Shown: positions 22,408 to 33,851 of the stretch, piece by piece
Layout: every line of letters begins with the position of its first letter
Numbering within the stretch: the stretch's first letter is position 1
Assembly: GCA_013368445.1 (NCBI GenBank)
Contig: JAACJO010000014.1
Coordinates: 620,001 to 684,000 of the forward strand
DNA from: Leucocoprinus leucothites
Taxonomy: Eukaryota > Basidiomycota > Agaricomycetes > Agaricales > Agaricaceae
Reading direction: 5' to 3'
Length of the DNA: 64,000 bases
Translations under genes and position numbers: made by a program
The notes under the pieces: model-generated
What the model saw: only the letters and a program-made list of their open reading frames with translations
The model's database searches: none
What the model was told of the DNA's origin: nothing

Positions 22408-24245
22408 GAATCGAGTCTAAGTGAGGAGGTACCAGGGGTTGAATGTAGGTCAACAGGCATATATAAACTTTTTGCCCGAGAAAATATCGGGAGATCAGAT
22501 CGAGTCATGAGGGTAAACTTGTCATGCAAAGGACCTTTTTCCGGAAAGTACCCGCCCAAATTAGGGGAAAGACGCTAACCGTTTCTATGTGCAAGTTTGC
22601 AGCTTTGCAATGCTGGGACTCCTCGTGTGTGAAGAAGAGCTATCAACGTGAGCAGGAAGGATGAAAATAATGCCAATTTTCCATTTGTGATGTCCAGTCT
22701 TGGCAGGTTTCTGTTAGACCGTGATGGGTGATAGATGGTTGAATGCGCCAAGGGAGTCGAATTGCGGATATGGTGCGGAGATAGACATTCTTTCTGAAGA
22801 TCGTGGAAGATGTCCTCGGTGTCGGTGTGGTACCATGCTGTTTGCGCAATTAACTTTCTTCGGTGTTTAGACTGGACTTGGCATGTAGGCAGGCTCGATT
22901 TATACTAGTTGGCTTTAGGCAATTAGGAGCCTGCAAGAATACCAAGATGAATACAGATGCGGCCTTGTTGAGGTGATGAGGTGACGACGATTGACCTCCA
23001 AGTGACCAAATCCATAAAACTTGTATAAACAGCATAAATTGCCGCTTAAACGCCACCCTGAGTTTACAGTTGTCCCACCGGGCATAAGCGAGTGAACAAT
23101 GAGACGTATCCGTATCGGCAAGGAGCGTGTAGTATCTGGTTCGCGAAGCTATGGTGACTATCGACCAGATTTTTGTTGTCATGATCATCTGTAGCGAGCG
23201 GACGAACCACCAAGCGCTGTGATACCATCCTGCAGCTCAGATTTTTCGCATCGACCCCGCAGAAATACGTCCAAGTAATCAGAAGTAGAAGCCCAAGCCA
23301 TGGTCCATTTGGCAAGAAAATCTGAACATTCTGACTGCCGAGCCTCTGAAGAACCAACGACTTGAGTTGGCTTCTCAGGATCGAGTCAAGGATCTGGATG
23401 AAATGCACTAAGAACACAGCCTACGGAGGAGACTGGTGAAGACAATGATTTATGAAATAGCCAGGCGCCCAGCTGTCATTTGCTTGAAGTTGTGTATTAA
23501 CGGTACCGCTCTGCTCCCGGCGAGGGACAAAAAGCCCATCCTTGGCAGAAGTTTTGAAGAGAACCGTTTCAGAAGACCTGGTTTGTGAGCAAGGATCGCT
23601 ATTAGGAAAACGTGTGCTGCAGGCTTGAGATGAATGTTGATTGGTGTGACTGCGTCAAATCTCGGGCACCATGCTCGAGCCATGTGTTCAGCCGGAAAGT
23701 TAGCTTGTTGACCTGTATTTGTCACTAATTGTTTCGGAAGTTCTCGCCTCCCAAGCATCGGCAGCTGAAAATATCCAAGGCTCTTCGACTGCTCCGACAA
23801 TGGCAACTTCGGTGAACACGAGAATGCTTGTATCATAATGTAAGTGATGCTTCGATCTATGGATGCTCAAGTAAATAATGAAATTATTGCTATAGGTCAA
23901 GAAATTCGATACCTCTTTTCACCACTAGATTTTGTGGAATATCATCTTATTACCTGGCCTCAATTGCTACCTTCACTGCTCATCGTTTGCAGTCTCCAGA
24001 AAAACCAAGCACCCTTGGTCCAACATTGAACAGATACTCTCCGACCTGTGACATGTTGAATGAAGTTTCCTTTTCTGCGGGCCAGGCCTGAGCCTTGCGG
24101 CTAACACGTGTTGGCTGCATAATAATATACCTGTAACAAGCGAATGCTCTGGAGCACCTCTAGTTTCAGCTGTACATGAGGCGTTTCAATTGAACCTCAA
24201 AAGGTGCAGGAATCGATCCTTGCTCCGTCACCCTTAGCGTTCACC
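22408..24245. other. Intergenic region with no convincing gene
   Basis: About 1.8 kb upstream of both the mitochondrial-type gene (-) and the DUF7587-type gene (+). The minus strand has several frames of 65-128 codons between 22640 and 23900. They sit in conflicting frames, some hydrophobic (for example around 23270-23330), and could not be joined into an exon chain with a known motif. They may be remnants of an older gene. Confidence 0.45.
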
Positions 24246-26400
24246 ATGACTATCGACTCGCCAGTGGCCGCCCCGGAGAGCGGGATTCTCCCACAGCACG
24301 GATTTCACTCTGACACCGACCTCCAGTCGTTACTCTCAGAGAACCCATTTCTCTTCCGCGTATATACGCCCAAAGAACGTTCCCCGTTCTTTGATGATAC
24401 CGATCCGTATTTCCTTGCGCCCAAATTCAACGAAAAATACGCCCGCTCCCCGGTGGAGATCAGGAATCATCAGCAGTTCATCGATGAATGGAATGTGAGC
24501 TATACCGACGTTGCCAAGCATATGGATTGGACAACAAGGATCGCATCACCTTTCATATCAACGTCATTATCTTTCGCTTGGTGCATCTGGGACGCTCTGC
24601 GCCGTTTCCACCAAGGTGTCAAGAAAGATGTCCAGGTGGCCATCATTGATGGACGAGCCATCGCAGATCGAGCTTCGACAGCGGTAGAACTCCTTGAACT
24701 CAGTTCACCAAGCCAGTAAGTGCCTTGGCATTCTCACTATGCCACATGTGTTGACAGATCGATTGTAGGAGGGGCAAAGAATACTGGAAATGGCACCGAT
24801 TTTCGGAGGAGTCGCAATCAGTTCTTGTGCATGGTTCAATACCTGGGACAGCCGTCCTCGCTTCAATCCCACTCCTTTCTATTCTGCGACACCTGCCTTC
24901 TTACTTTCTGAAACATGGTTTCGATCCACATAACACAGAGAACCCTCTCACTGGAATAGGATGGGACTACACGGAGAAGAAGTCGAGCTATCGACGATTT
25001 TGCCGCGACATGTCAAACCGATTCCATTCTCTCAATACCGAAGAGCGATTGGCAGATTCCACGGCGGGGTCCCTTGCACTAGCATTGGCCTTTTTACGGC
25101 CTTGGTTTCACCAAACGGTCGACCTAGACCGTGGGCAGGCTGTACGGACACTGACCGACCTTGCTTCCATTATTGCACAGTGGCCCGGGCAACGTTGGGT
25201 ACGGGAGCGTCCTGAGATTGGCGATCTCACCCACGCCATGGCGCTAACGCTATCCCAGGAGCTACGTGAAAGGCAGGAGTTCCAGGAGAAAGGAGAAGTC
25301 TCCCGGCTCCAGGGGTTGTCGAGGAATTGCACGAGGTGGTGAGAGGTTATGAAGCCAGATTTAATTCTTTGGATAAGCGATCCAAGACGAACCAGTCCAA
25401 GAAGCCTATGCCTACGTTGATTATCGATCCAGTCGCTCCGGTATTTTCTCCACCAAAACGTGGCTCATCATCGTCACCAAATCAGATCGCTTCGGCTCCC
25501 ATAAGGGTTCAAACCCCCCTCACACCGCCTGATACACCAAAATCATCCTCTTTCACTCCATCGCTCTCTGTTCCCTCCACAGCTGCAGGGCGGCTGTCCG
25601 ATGCCCGGAATAGGACATGGGATCCTTCCCTGCACACTGGAGAAGGACTTTACCGGACGCAGAGCCTCGGGGTACCACTAACACCCCTCACCGCTGCAGC
25701 CGCCTCCTCGATCAACGCCCTTGCAAACCAATCACTCCCACCATCAAAACATGACAGTTCGAGCGATACCACATCTCCAAAACATCTCACAGTGAAACCA
25801 AATCTCAGCTCAATCGCACTAACTCCACCCCTTGCTCAACCCCAACACTCCCATACTAGTTCTGCTCTATCGGACATCCGACCTGAGGAAATTCCTTTAC
25901 CACCTTCTCCTTTTCAGTACAATCCCATGACCTCGGAGTCTCAAGATGGTCATGCTTTGCTATCCCCTTCGTCGGTCACGGACGACGACTCGTGGACAAT
26001 GATCTTATCTCAAGTTGACGACCTTGATTCCGACTCTGATGATATCACACAAGTCGATGAGGACAGCTCGTACAGAAAGGATCTTCACGACTCTGTCACG
26101 ACATTGCGAGAGGCCGATATTTCGCCTCCTGGCTCGCCAACCCTCGTTATCGCCCCACTTCCAGCCGCCTCAGGCTCGAAAGGAGGACTAGAATATATTC
26201 CTCCTCGGCCTCGCTCTGGAATTTTCGCCGACCCTCTGGAGTTCGATTGTACTCAGGTCGACTTCCTTCACGAGCCCGCCCGTCGTCGGACTCGAATGTT
26301 CGAAACGGCCGGCCGCTTTGTTACTGGCTTCTTGATTGGAGCATTTATCACTGTAAACATTCTCGGTCCGCAGCACAAGATGATTGTTCATTTGACATGA
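24246..26400 (+). CDS. DUF7587-type fungal protein with Ser/Pro-rich region and C-terminal membrane anchor; frame break near 25312
   Basis: Exons are 24246-24715 and 24769-26400. The N-terminal part (PFLFRVYTPKERSPFFDDTD and the following helical region with VAIIDGR) resembles the fungal DUF7587 domain, of unknown function. A long disordered Ser/Thr/Pro-rich region with many SP/TP sites follows, then an acidic stretch (DDLDSDSDDITQVDED). The C-terminus is a single hydrophobic segment (FVTGFLIGAFITVNILG), which suggests a tail-anchored protein. The frame changes at 25311-25316. Either one G is missing in a G4 run, giving the continuous helix EVSRLQGVVEELHEVVRGYE, or a 47-nt intron at 25266-25312 is removed, although it lacks a clear branch site. 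A GTG precedes the chosen ATG in frame. Confidence 0.65.
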
Positions 26401-26894
26401 ATGTGGTGCAGGTCGCCTCAAATCCCCCCAGCGGGTTCAGCTGAAGTCAACTTATAGTTTGTACTTTAAAAGTTGTATCACCACCCATATGTTTCCATAG
26501 ACGGTTATATTCCGAGTTGGCCGGCCAAAGGCCCACCCCATCTCCTGTATTGTTGTTGTAGCAAGTCAATGTTATCGTGTAAAATAGAGGCTCCTGATAT
26601 ATCATTATGCAATTTTGACAGTAGTCAAAATATGAAGTCGTGGACGGCGCTCAAACCTACGCTTAATTCGGCGAAAGTGAATGTACTTGCTTCCGCTTAG
26701 ATGAAGACAACGAATCCGGGTGACCATATTATTATAAAAGAAATAACAATGATTTAAAATCAGTACGAAACTGAGAAGTAATGATGATACTTAGTACGAG
26801 ACTAAACGAGTTATACGGATAGAGAAAGAGGACAATTAGAAACAATAACTTGAGCGCCTTCTATACGTAGGTCGAATCTCAACCGTTAGCCACT
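26401..26894. other. Intergenic region between convergent genes
   Basis: About 490 bp of AT-rich sequence between the convergent 3' ends of the DUF7587-type gene (+) and the O-methyltransferase (-). No gene is seen. Confidence 0.5.
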
Positions 26895-27890
26895 TTACTT
26901 CCTAAGTGCGTATAGGAATCCATCATGACCCTTGATCCCCACAGTCTGGATCACAGTACTATCAACGTCCAGGTCCGTCTTGATAGCATGCACTAACTGG
27001 CGAACGCCCTCCGCATTTGCATCCGTGTACTCTGGATCGGATACCCGACCTTGTCGGACCACATTGTCAACAATCTAACCAAATCATATTAGCACAAGTA
27101 ACAGAAATCTAACACTGGACGGTGGAAACAAAGATTGAAGAAAAATGATGAACATGAATCGTAGCCGGAGGCCATGAACGATCAGAAAAAAAGAGAAGCG
27201 AATGAATTAGGGAGTACAGGTGGGCTTCTCACTCACAATGATACCACCTGGACGAGTAAGCCTCTTTGCGTGCTTGAAGTATTCCGGATTTGAGGTTTAT
27301 CGGCGTCAATGAACACGAGGTCGAAAGGTGGGGAGGGCTCAAGCTTCTCAAGTTCCTCAACCGCGCGGCCTACTATAATCTTCACTTTGTTGGAGAGCCC
27401 AGCAGCTTCTACGTTTTCGGCTGCCACCTATATGAATTGGTGAGCATGTGGATGTTGATTATAAACTGAGATACTCGGGCTCGGGGAATTCGAGACGCTT
27501 AGCTTACCTTGGCATGGTGATCAAGCAGCTCCATCGTAACTACTTCACCGTCATCAGGGAGAGCTTTGGCAAGCCAGATGGCGGAATATCTACAAAGCGA
27601 CGCAAAGATCACGGAAATTAGCGTAACATATTAAGCGAGTCTATTCAACAGAAAAAAACAAACCCTCCGAGAGTGCCAAGTTCCAAAACTCTCTTGGCGC
27701 CAATTGATCGAAGCAAGAGGTATATGAATTTTCCTTGTGCTGGACTGACGGCTATGTCGGGAAGACCCTTCTCGTCGCAATTCTTGACAGTGGCATCAAG
27801 AACAGGATCGTCGGGTATCAAGAAAGATTCAAAGTAATTATCAGAGCGCGCCCAGTCGGCGGGGGAGGTTTGTGTCTGATATTGATCCAT
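26895..27890 (-). CDS. S-adenosylmethionine-dependent O-methyltransferase (CCoAOMT/COMT family 3), with a one-base frame loss near 27290
   Basis: The product methylates a catechol-type hydroxyl using S-adenosylmethionine. Exons are 27890-27664, 27589-27508, 27427-27237 and 27074-26895, about 226 aa, normal for the family. Motifs are LELGTLGGYSAIWLA (SAM-binding), VTMELLDHH, DLVFIDADKP (metal-binding Asp), and GGIIIVDNVV. Directly after DADKP the expected NPEYFKHAKRL is one base out of frame: the run at 27289-27291 has three T (A on the coding strand) where four would keep the frame. No GT donor exists between the two halves, so an intron does not explain it. It is either a sequence error or a recent frameshift. 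The substrate is unknown. Confidence 0.8.
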
Positions 27891-28023
27891 TGTGGTATAC
27901 CGATAGAAAAAGTAGGACGGTTTTAAGCAGTGAGGGTAGAGTCAGGAGAGCGAGTTAACTCGATGGGTAGGACTTGAAGGAAAATCTCCGGTATTTATGT
28001 GAATTCACCATACTATCAGAGCG

Positions 28024-28030
28024 TGAGTCA
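28024..28030. promoter_or_regulatory. TGAGTCA (Gcn4/AP-1-type) site, copy 1
   Basis: A perfect TGAGTCA core lies 134 bp upstream of the O-methyltransferase start, inside the longer shared string GCGTGAGTCATG, which recurs at 28192. bZIP factors of the Gcn4/Yap1 class bind such cores. Function here is inferred only. Confidence 0.35.
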
Positions 28031-28194
28031 TGACGTGTTTTTGACAAAGGCAGAGGACTAATAAAATGTTGTTAGACGTAACGATACTGAAGTTTTCAGG
28101 GTTGCTCGGCTCCTGATTGGCCGGGCAAAAGCGTGAAAAGGGGAGATCTGATGACGGAAGATCGAGTAAGATCATTCTTCATACTTGTAGTGCG

Positions 28195-28201
28195 TGAGTC
28201 A
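28195..28201. promoter_or_regulatory. TGAGTCA (Gcn4/AP-1-type) site, copy 2
   Basis: The second perfect TGAGTCA core, 305 bp upstream of the O-methyltransferase start. It is in the same orientation as copy 1 and shares the flanking string GCGTGAGTCATG and a looser downstream match (TGT/TAT then TTTTG). Confidence 0.35.
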
Positions 28202-28496
28202 TGGTGTATTTTGGAAAAGATAGTGCAGCGGAGTTGTACACTCTAGAGACTAGTACAATATCGAGGCAGTTCGGTTATTAATCTCCCCAACGAAAAGGGA
28301 AGGTCCGATAACAACGAGCACATCAAGTGGGTCTGATGCTGATCGGGTTTCATCTTATCTGATAAAAAGATTCCATTACTCCCCCAGCTCCAAGTATCAG
28401 TATCAGTCCAAGGGCCTCCTGCCCGATATCCTGAGCCCACGGGAAAAAAAGATTCGTGACGGGGAGGGGTATGATGACTCGTGAGGCGTTAATGAG

Positions 28497-30177
28497 CTAC
28501 ATCACCCAATTCAGGACCCTCCGTGCCTCTGCCGCTCTGCGCCTGACGGTCTCCTGGACGGCCTCCTCCCATATGCTATCTGGGTCCACATGGTCGCCAG
28601 TAGAGCTCCAACATGCCTTCGCGTGCTTCTCAGCATCCTTAAACTCGAAAACCACACAGTTCTCGATTGTGATAGGCTTATGGAAGTCCCATCTTACGAT
28701 TGTCGGGCGTTGGGGCACATCGTGGGGTGGGACAGCGCTGCGGCCGCGATAAAGATCATCGAAAATTAGCCCGACGTCATCTTCGTCAATGGGAAGCCGA
28801 CTGCGTCTGACTCAGTGTAAAGTTCATTAGGGAAGATGATACACGACCCACCTGAGCTGTTCTCCCGCGAGTTTTGATTCACGATGCAACAGGTCACGAT
28901 ACATTCGTTCATAAAGCTTCTTTCTGTTTTTAATAGGTAACGGGTTGAAGATAGGCTTCTCAGCAAGGTCGCAGAGAATATAGGTAGCCGCGTTCAAGCC
29001 GAATATCGCAGGCAGAGGGCCTAAGAGAAAATTAGGATGCAAGCAACCTTTTCATGTTACGACGTACCGAGCACTGGCAGAATTCGAACACGGAAATCAT
29101 CAAATGCGCCTAACTCTTTCACTGGGCCCTTTTGAAATTCTTCTTCCGGCAAGGGAAGGAGCTTCACGTCGCCCGGAACCTCTGTCGAATACACAACGGG
29201 AATGCCACTGTTGACACCAAGGAGACGTAGCCTCCGGCGGACAGAACGAGCCAACGGATCGTAAACCGTATAAGAAATGTCACTGATCTGTATCCTTGTC
29301 GGGTCACATTTAGCACCTGCGCCCATAGACGAAAACACCTTCGAAGTTTTAGAATTGGAGGGGGAAAACACCAAGGCCTAGGCATACCTTGACACCATTG
29401 TCGTGACAATACTTGAGCAAGTCGACTTTAGTCTGAATATTGTCAATCGCATCTACAACGCACTTCAGAACCTTGGATTCAAATAAAAAAAACGAAATGA
29501 CCAAGACTTACCGATAACCCAGTCCGCACCCTCCAACAACTCGCCTCCGGTTTCTTTTGTCCATAATTCGTCAACCGGCTCGACCTTAACCCATCTACAC
29601 ATCATTTTCAATGCTTTCTCAACGCACTTGACTTTCTTAGTACCCACATCGTTCAATCCGGCCGTAGCATGGCGGTTGAGCGAAGAAAGGGTAACTTGGT
29701 CAAAGTCAATGATACGGATTTCGCTAACACCCCTGTTCTCGTCGAGTTAAAGCAAAAACAGACAAGTAAAGGACATGAAATCGAGACTTACGATCGTGCT
29801 AGCATAACAGCTGCCCAGCTACCGACCCCACCCGCACCTACAATCACAACACGGCTGCGCCGAATTTTGGTCATGCTCTCTTCACTAAAGAATGCATAGT
29901 TTCGTGCGAGCTGTTCTCGTATCAACTCTTCATTATATGCATCAGAATAATTACTGGATAGAGTATCATCCTCATCCTCTGGCGTTCGCAGTCGCGAGCT
30001 CGCCCCAGTAGCGTCATACTCCGCAATAGACTGTTTGATGTCCTCTTCAAGATGCCTTCTCCGTTTCCTCTTGCTGAGAGTGTTATACGATATCAATAAT
30101 GTCACAGTAGCCAGAGATGCGGCTATTGCAGTGCCAATGAGTTGGACTTTGTGAGAACGAAGGTCGAGCGAGGTCAT
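28497..30177 (-). CDS. tRNA threonylcarbamoyladenosine dehydratase (TcdA/Tcd1-type, E1-like ThiF fold)
   Basis: The enzyme uses ATP to cyclise t6A37 of tRNA to ct6A. In yeast Tcd1/Tcd2 sit on the outer mitochondrial membrane. Six exons (30177-29792, 29732-29512, 29452-29388, 29338-29068, 29020-28852, 28806-28497) give 473 aa. Residues 11-31 form an N-terminal membrane segment (LIGTAIAASLATVTLLISY) followed by a basic cluster KRKRRR, consistent with that location. The ThiF/E1 fold has the ATP loop VVIVGAGGVGSWAAVML, then IIDFDQVTLSSLNRHA and DAIDNIQTK. MGAGAKCDPTRI is the downstream TcdA signature. The C-terminal 100 residues are a fungal extension. All exon phases agree. Confidence 0.9.
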
Positions 30178-31328
30178 TGTCCAAACAATCCCCCATATAT
30201 TTTCGAAAGTTTGGAATTGCCGAATACGGCAGTGATCGTACCGGGTCGTTGATCCGGTAGGGGATGTGACATCACTTTCACCTGCTCGCAGTAACAGCTT
30301 GACTTGTTCGCCATCCCAAAGACTTGACGCTCATCCAGGGAATTCGTTCTCGAATTATTCTTTCAAGATTGATTAAACGCCATAGATTGTCGCATTTGCT
30401 ACGAAATGGACTTGGAGTGAGTTCTCCACCTCTGGGGAGCCCAGTTGAACACTAACTCGGCGTTGACAAAAAATGAGTGATTCTAGCCTTATTCGCTCCT
30501 TCTTCCTAGCTCTTAAAGGGAATGACCATAAGATTCAGGTTTAACGAGCCAAACTGATAGAAAACTAGGCGTTGAGGCAAAATGAAAACACGCCAATCTC
30601 ATTTCCTGAAACTTCGCAATACGCAGACGATCAGTGGCACTACCCTGATCTCTGAATCTTAATCTCCACCTGGTACTCCGAGTTTATTTGGATGATGACT
30701 GAGCTTCGATCTAGCTCTATTACAACATACTTGCATGGATTTATTGGTGCCGTATAAGCACTAAGAAAACTTATTTCGTCCGAACATGTAGGAGTCGAGT
30801 CCGCTTCTCCCCCGCTTCCTACGACTGTCGACCCAAGGATTTAGCAGGCCTCGGGTGCGCAAGATCAAAAGCATGTACTACATGTACGTTTCGGCTTTTA
30901 TGTGAGTGTAACTGGACCCCGATATCGAGACTGCCAAACCAAGAATGGACCTTAAGGTCTAAGGGATGACGGGAAGAAGGCGGGTATTAATCGTTGCTTC
31001 ACCGAAGAGTATTCCACTATGGACACAAAAGTCACGATGAGATGACAGCGGAAATCCTTTGGTATCTTAATATTTGTGGTTTAGATTCCAAAGGGTGTGT
31101 GCGCTTCTCTGACGTAGCGAGGCAGAGGGTGATCGAGTATTCTCCAATGAACACCATCTTCACGATGATATCAACGAAAAGCCGGAAAATCCGTTGTTTC
31201 GAACAGTCCATGCAAACAAGCTACAGAAGTCTATGCCAAGGTACAGAATGTAAAGTGCCCAAACCCATCTACACAAGTAAAACAGCTGCAATGATTATAG
31301 GAAACAGGTGGTAGTCTCGTTTTGAAGT
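30178..31328. other. Intergenic region with no recognisable gene
   Basis: About 1.15 kb between UDP-glucose dehydrogenase and the t6A dehydratase, both on the minus strand, so mainly the promoter of the latter. The longest frame (30994-31314, +) has no motif. Confidence 0.5.
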
Positions 31329-33268
31329 TCAAACCGGGAGGGCCGAGGGGCGACCAATAGTCGTGACCTAACAAATCATCAACACAGATGTTACATCGTT
31401 AAAATGGCAAGGGGACGGACCTTGAAACCAATCTTGGTCAACTTCGCGGCGTCTACAAGCAAGCGACCATCAAACAAGAAGGCAGGCTTGTTCATGGTCT
31501 TGTAAATCTCCTCCCAATCAAGTTCCTTAAACTCCTTCCACTCCGTCGCAATCACGATGGCGTCGGCGTTCTTGCACGCCTCGAGGGCAGAGCCCGAAAT
31601 ACTCACATGCTTCTTGACTAGAAGCGTGTGCTATTGAGTCGGGATCTCTTTTAGGTATGATAACTGATACGTACTGTGATCGAGGGGAACGAGGGGGCTG
31701 GCCTCCTGCAAATCCATCCAAATTTGGTCGTGCTGGACCTGTGGATCAAAGACCTTGACGAAGGCTCGTTCGGACAAGAAGTCCTTGATCAGGGTGATAG
31801 CAGCCGATTCGCGTGTATCACCGGTGTCGGCCTTGAAGGCAAAGCCAAGGACAGCAATCCTCTGCAGGGACCAAATTCAATATCCGGCCTATTGTATTGG
31901 ACTGGAAGGGATCAAAACGAACCTTGCCCGTAATGGTATTGAACAAAGTGTCAACAACACGCTTAGAGAACCTCCTCTTTTGGTATTCATTCATCTCCAC
32001 AACTTGCCTCCAGTACGCAGCGACCTCAGGGAGATGGCAGCTCTCAGACAAGTAGACAAGATTCAGGATATCCTTCTGGAAGCAGCTACCACCGAACCCA
32101 ACGGACGCCTTCAAGAATTTAGGGCCGATACGGGTATCATAACCAATAGCATGAGCAACCTCATCAATGTTAGCGCCCGTGGCCTCGCAAATGGCGGAGA
32201 GGGCGTTGACAGAAGAGATACGCTGGGCGAGCATGGCATTGGCGGCGAGCTTGGATAACTCGGACGACCAAAGACCGACGGTGAGAACACGTTCCTTGCT
32301 ATTGACGCGTAAAACCATGAGTATTTGAGATCATGGACCAAAACCACGACCACTTACGGAACCCAGTTGGCGTAAACTTCAGCGAGGGCCTCACATGCAC
32401 TGATACCCTCGGGGGTCTGGAGTGAGCCGATCAAGACACGATCTGGCTTGAAAAGATCCTGAATGGCGGTTCCTTCAGCAAGGAACTCAGGGTTGGAGAG
32501 GATGTCAAAGCGGCAGTTGGGCTTGGAGTTGGCCTCGAGGATGGTGCGCATAGACTCGGCAGTACGGCATGGTACGGTGGACTTTTCGACGACGATCTTG
32601 GAGCTGGTGGCAACGTTGGCGATGTTGCGAGTAGCGAGTTCGACGTAGCTGTCGAAAAAATGTGCGTGTTCAGCCAACAATTAGAAAGCCATCAAAGAAC
32701 AAAGAAAAAAAAGACAGGAGTGGCGTATATATAACGCATATATTGACTAGTTCATCTCGATCAACGTGGAGGGCAGTCGGGGAACCAACATCTGATCGAC
32801 ACTCACTTCAAGTCAGCCGCAAAACCAGCACCGACTCCGCTCTTCTTTGTCGGGGTGTTAACACTGACAAAGATAAGCTCGGCCTCCTGAATAGCCTTAT
32901 CCACGTCAGTGGAGAAGAACAGATTGCGACCACGGGCCTTGCGGACAACATCCTCGAGACCAGGCTCATAGATCGGGAGCTTGAAGTCTGGGCTGTTCCA
33001 GGCATCGATACGAGCTTTGTTAAGGTCAACAATGGTGACCTTGATATGGGGGCACTTGAGTGCGATGACTGCACAGGTTGGGCCACCTGTAGGAGACGCG
33101 TCATTTGATGTTTCCAGAGCGCGTATATACGCATATATGCATGTAGATGACACGTACCGACGTAGCCAGCACCGACTATTAACATGAAGTTATTAGCGCG
33201 CTAGATTCGTATCGATGGCTAACAGGCGGCTTACTGCAGCAGATTTTGGTGACTTTGGTGGGGGACAT
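31329..33268 (-). CDS. UDP-glucose 6-dehydrogenase
   Basis: It oxidises UDP-glucose to UDP-glucuronate with two NAD+, supplying precursors for glucuronic acid and xylose in wall and capsule polysaccharides. Eight exons (33268-33235, 33175-33158, 33086-32807, 32648-32358, 32298-31923, 31861-31675, 31617-31421, 31367-31329) give 473 aa. The Rossmann motif [16 protein letters not shown] is assembled across three exons, one only 18 nt long. [21 protein letters not shown] and the catalytic cysteine in [10 protein letters not shown] follow. The C-terminal NAD domain has [16 protein letters not shown] and [11 protein letters not shown]. The last 13 codons ([12 protein letters not shown]) are on a separate exon; without that splice the frame would end in unrelated residues. 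Confidence 0.93.
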
Positions 33269-33851
33269 GGTGGGGGTGGAAGTTGGGAGGATGATAGTGG
33301 TAGTGGAAAGAGAAGAGGGGAGAATATATGTAGGCAACGGCAGAGGAGTTTGCTGGCTGCTACTTTCAAGCTAATCGGGCTCATCATCTCCACTCCAAAT
33401 TAAGACTCCCTTCCGGGCCTCTGCCAAGAATGATTTCGGCGCGCTGCCGGCCAGCCTGGCGGCCAACACTCGCCGATCCGTTGTTGAGTTTCCTGTTTCT
33501 CCCTCCAAAACGTAACCGTTCCAGTCGGCAGAGTCTGGCAGAGCACATGTTCGTTCGCCGGTCTGCGTTTTTTTCTGGTTTACACATATGTGTGGCGGAT
33601 CAATATGTTCACCGTCAACGCGACCATCATCAAAGCACGTTCACTTATGTCGGAACAGCCTGACAACACGGAAGTTTACATCTTGCCTAGCACACGATCG
33701 CATATATACATCACAAGAAATTTTACTTAAGTGATAGAACTGCTGCGGAAGGACACATTAAACCGATACTTCTCTCACCCTCCGTTACCCACTCATGAGT
33801 TCACGTTATTTAACTTGACTTCTTTCGTTCACCCCCTTTGCGCTCAGCAAT
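33269..33851. other. Intergenic region with UDP-glucose dehydrogenase promoter
   Basis: About 580 bp between the dipeptidase 3' end and the UDP-glucose dehydrogenase start, both minus. A pyrimidine-rich stretch (coding strand) lies just upstream of the start codon. No gene is seen. Confidence 0.5.

Larger units (their letters stand above)
27891..28496. other. O-methyltransferase upstream region
   Basis: About 600 bp between the 3' end of the t6A dehydratase gene and the start of the O-methyltransferase, both on the minus strand. It holds the two TGAGTCA sites listed separately. No gene is seen. Confidence 0.5.

Noticed and set aside
31560..31680. An apparent frameshift between the last large exons of UDP-glucose dehydrogenase
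   Set aside because: Using the acceptor at CTTCTAG (exon starting 31617) gives [11 protein letters not shown] in frame, so no indel is needed.
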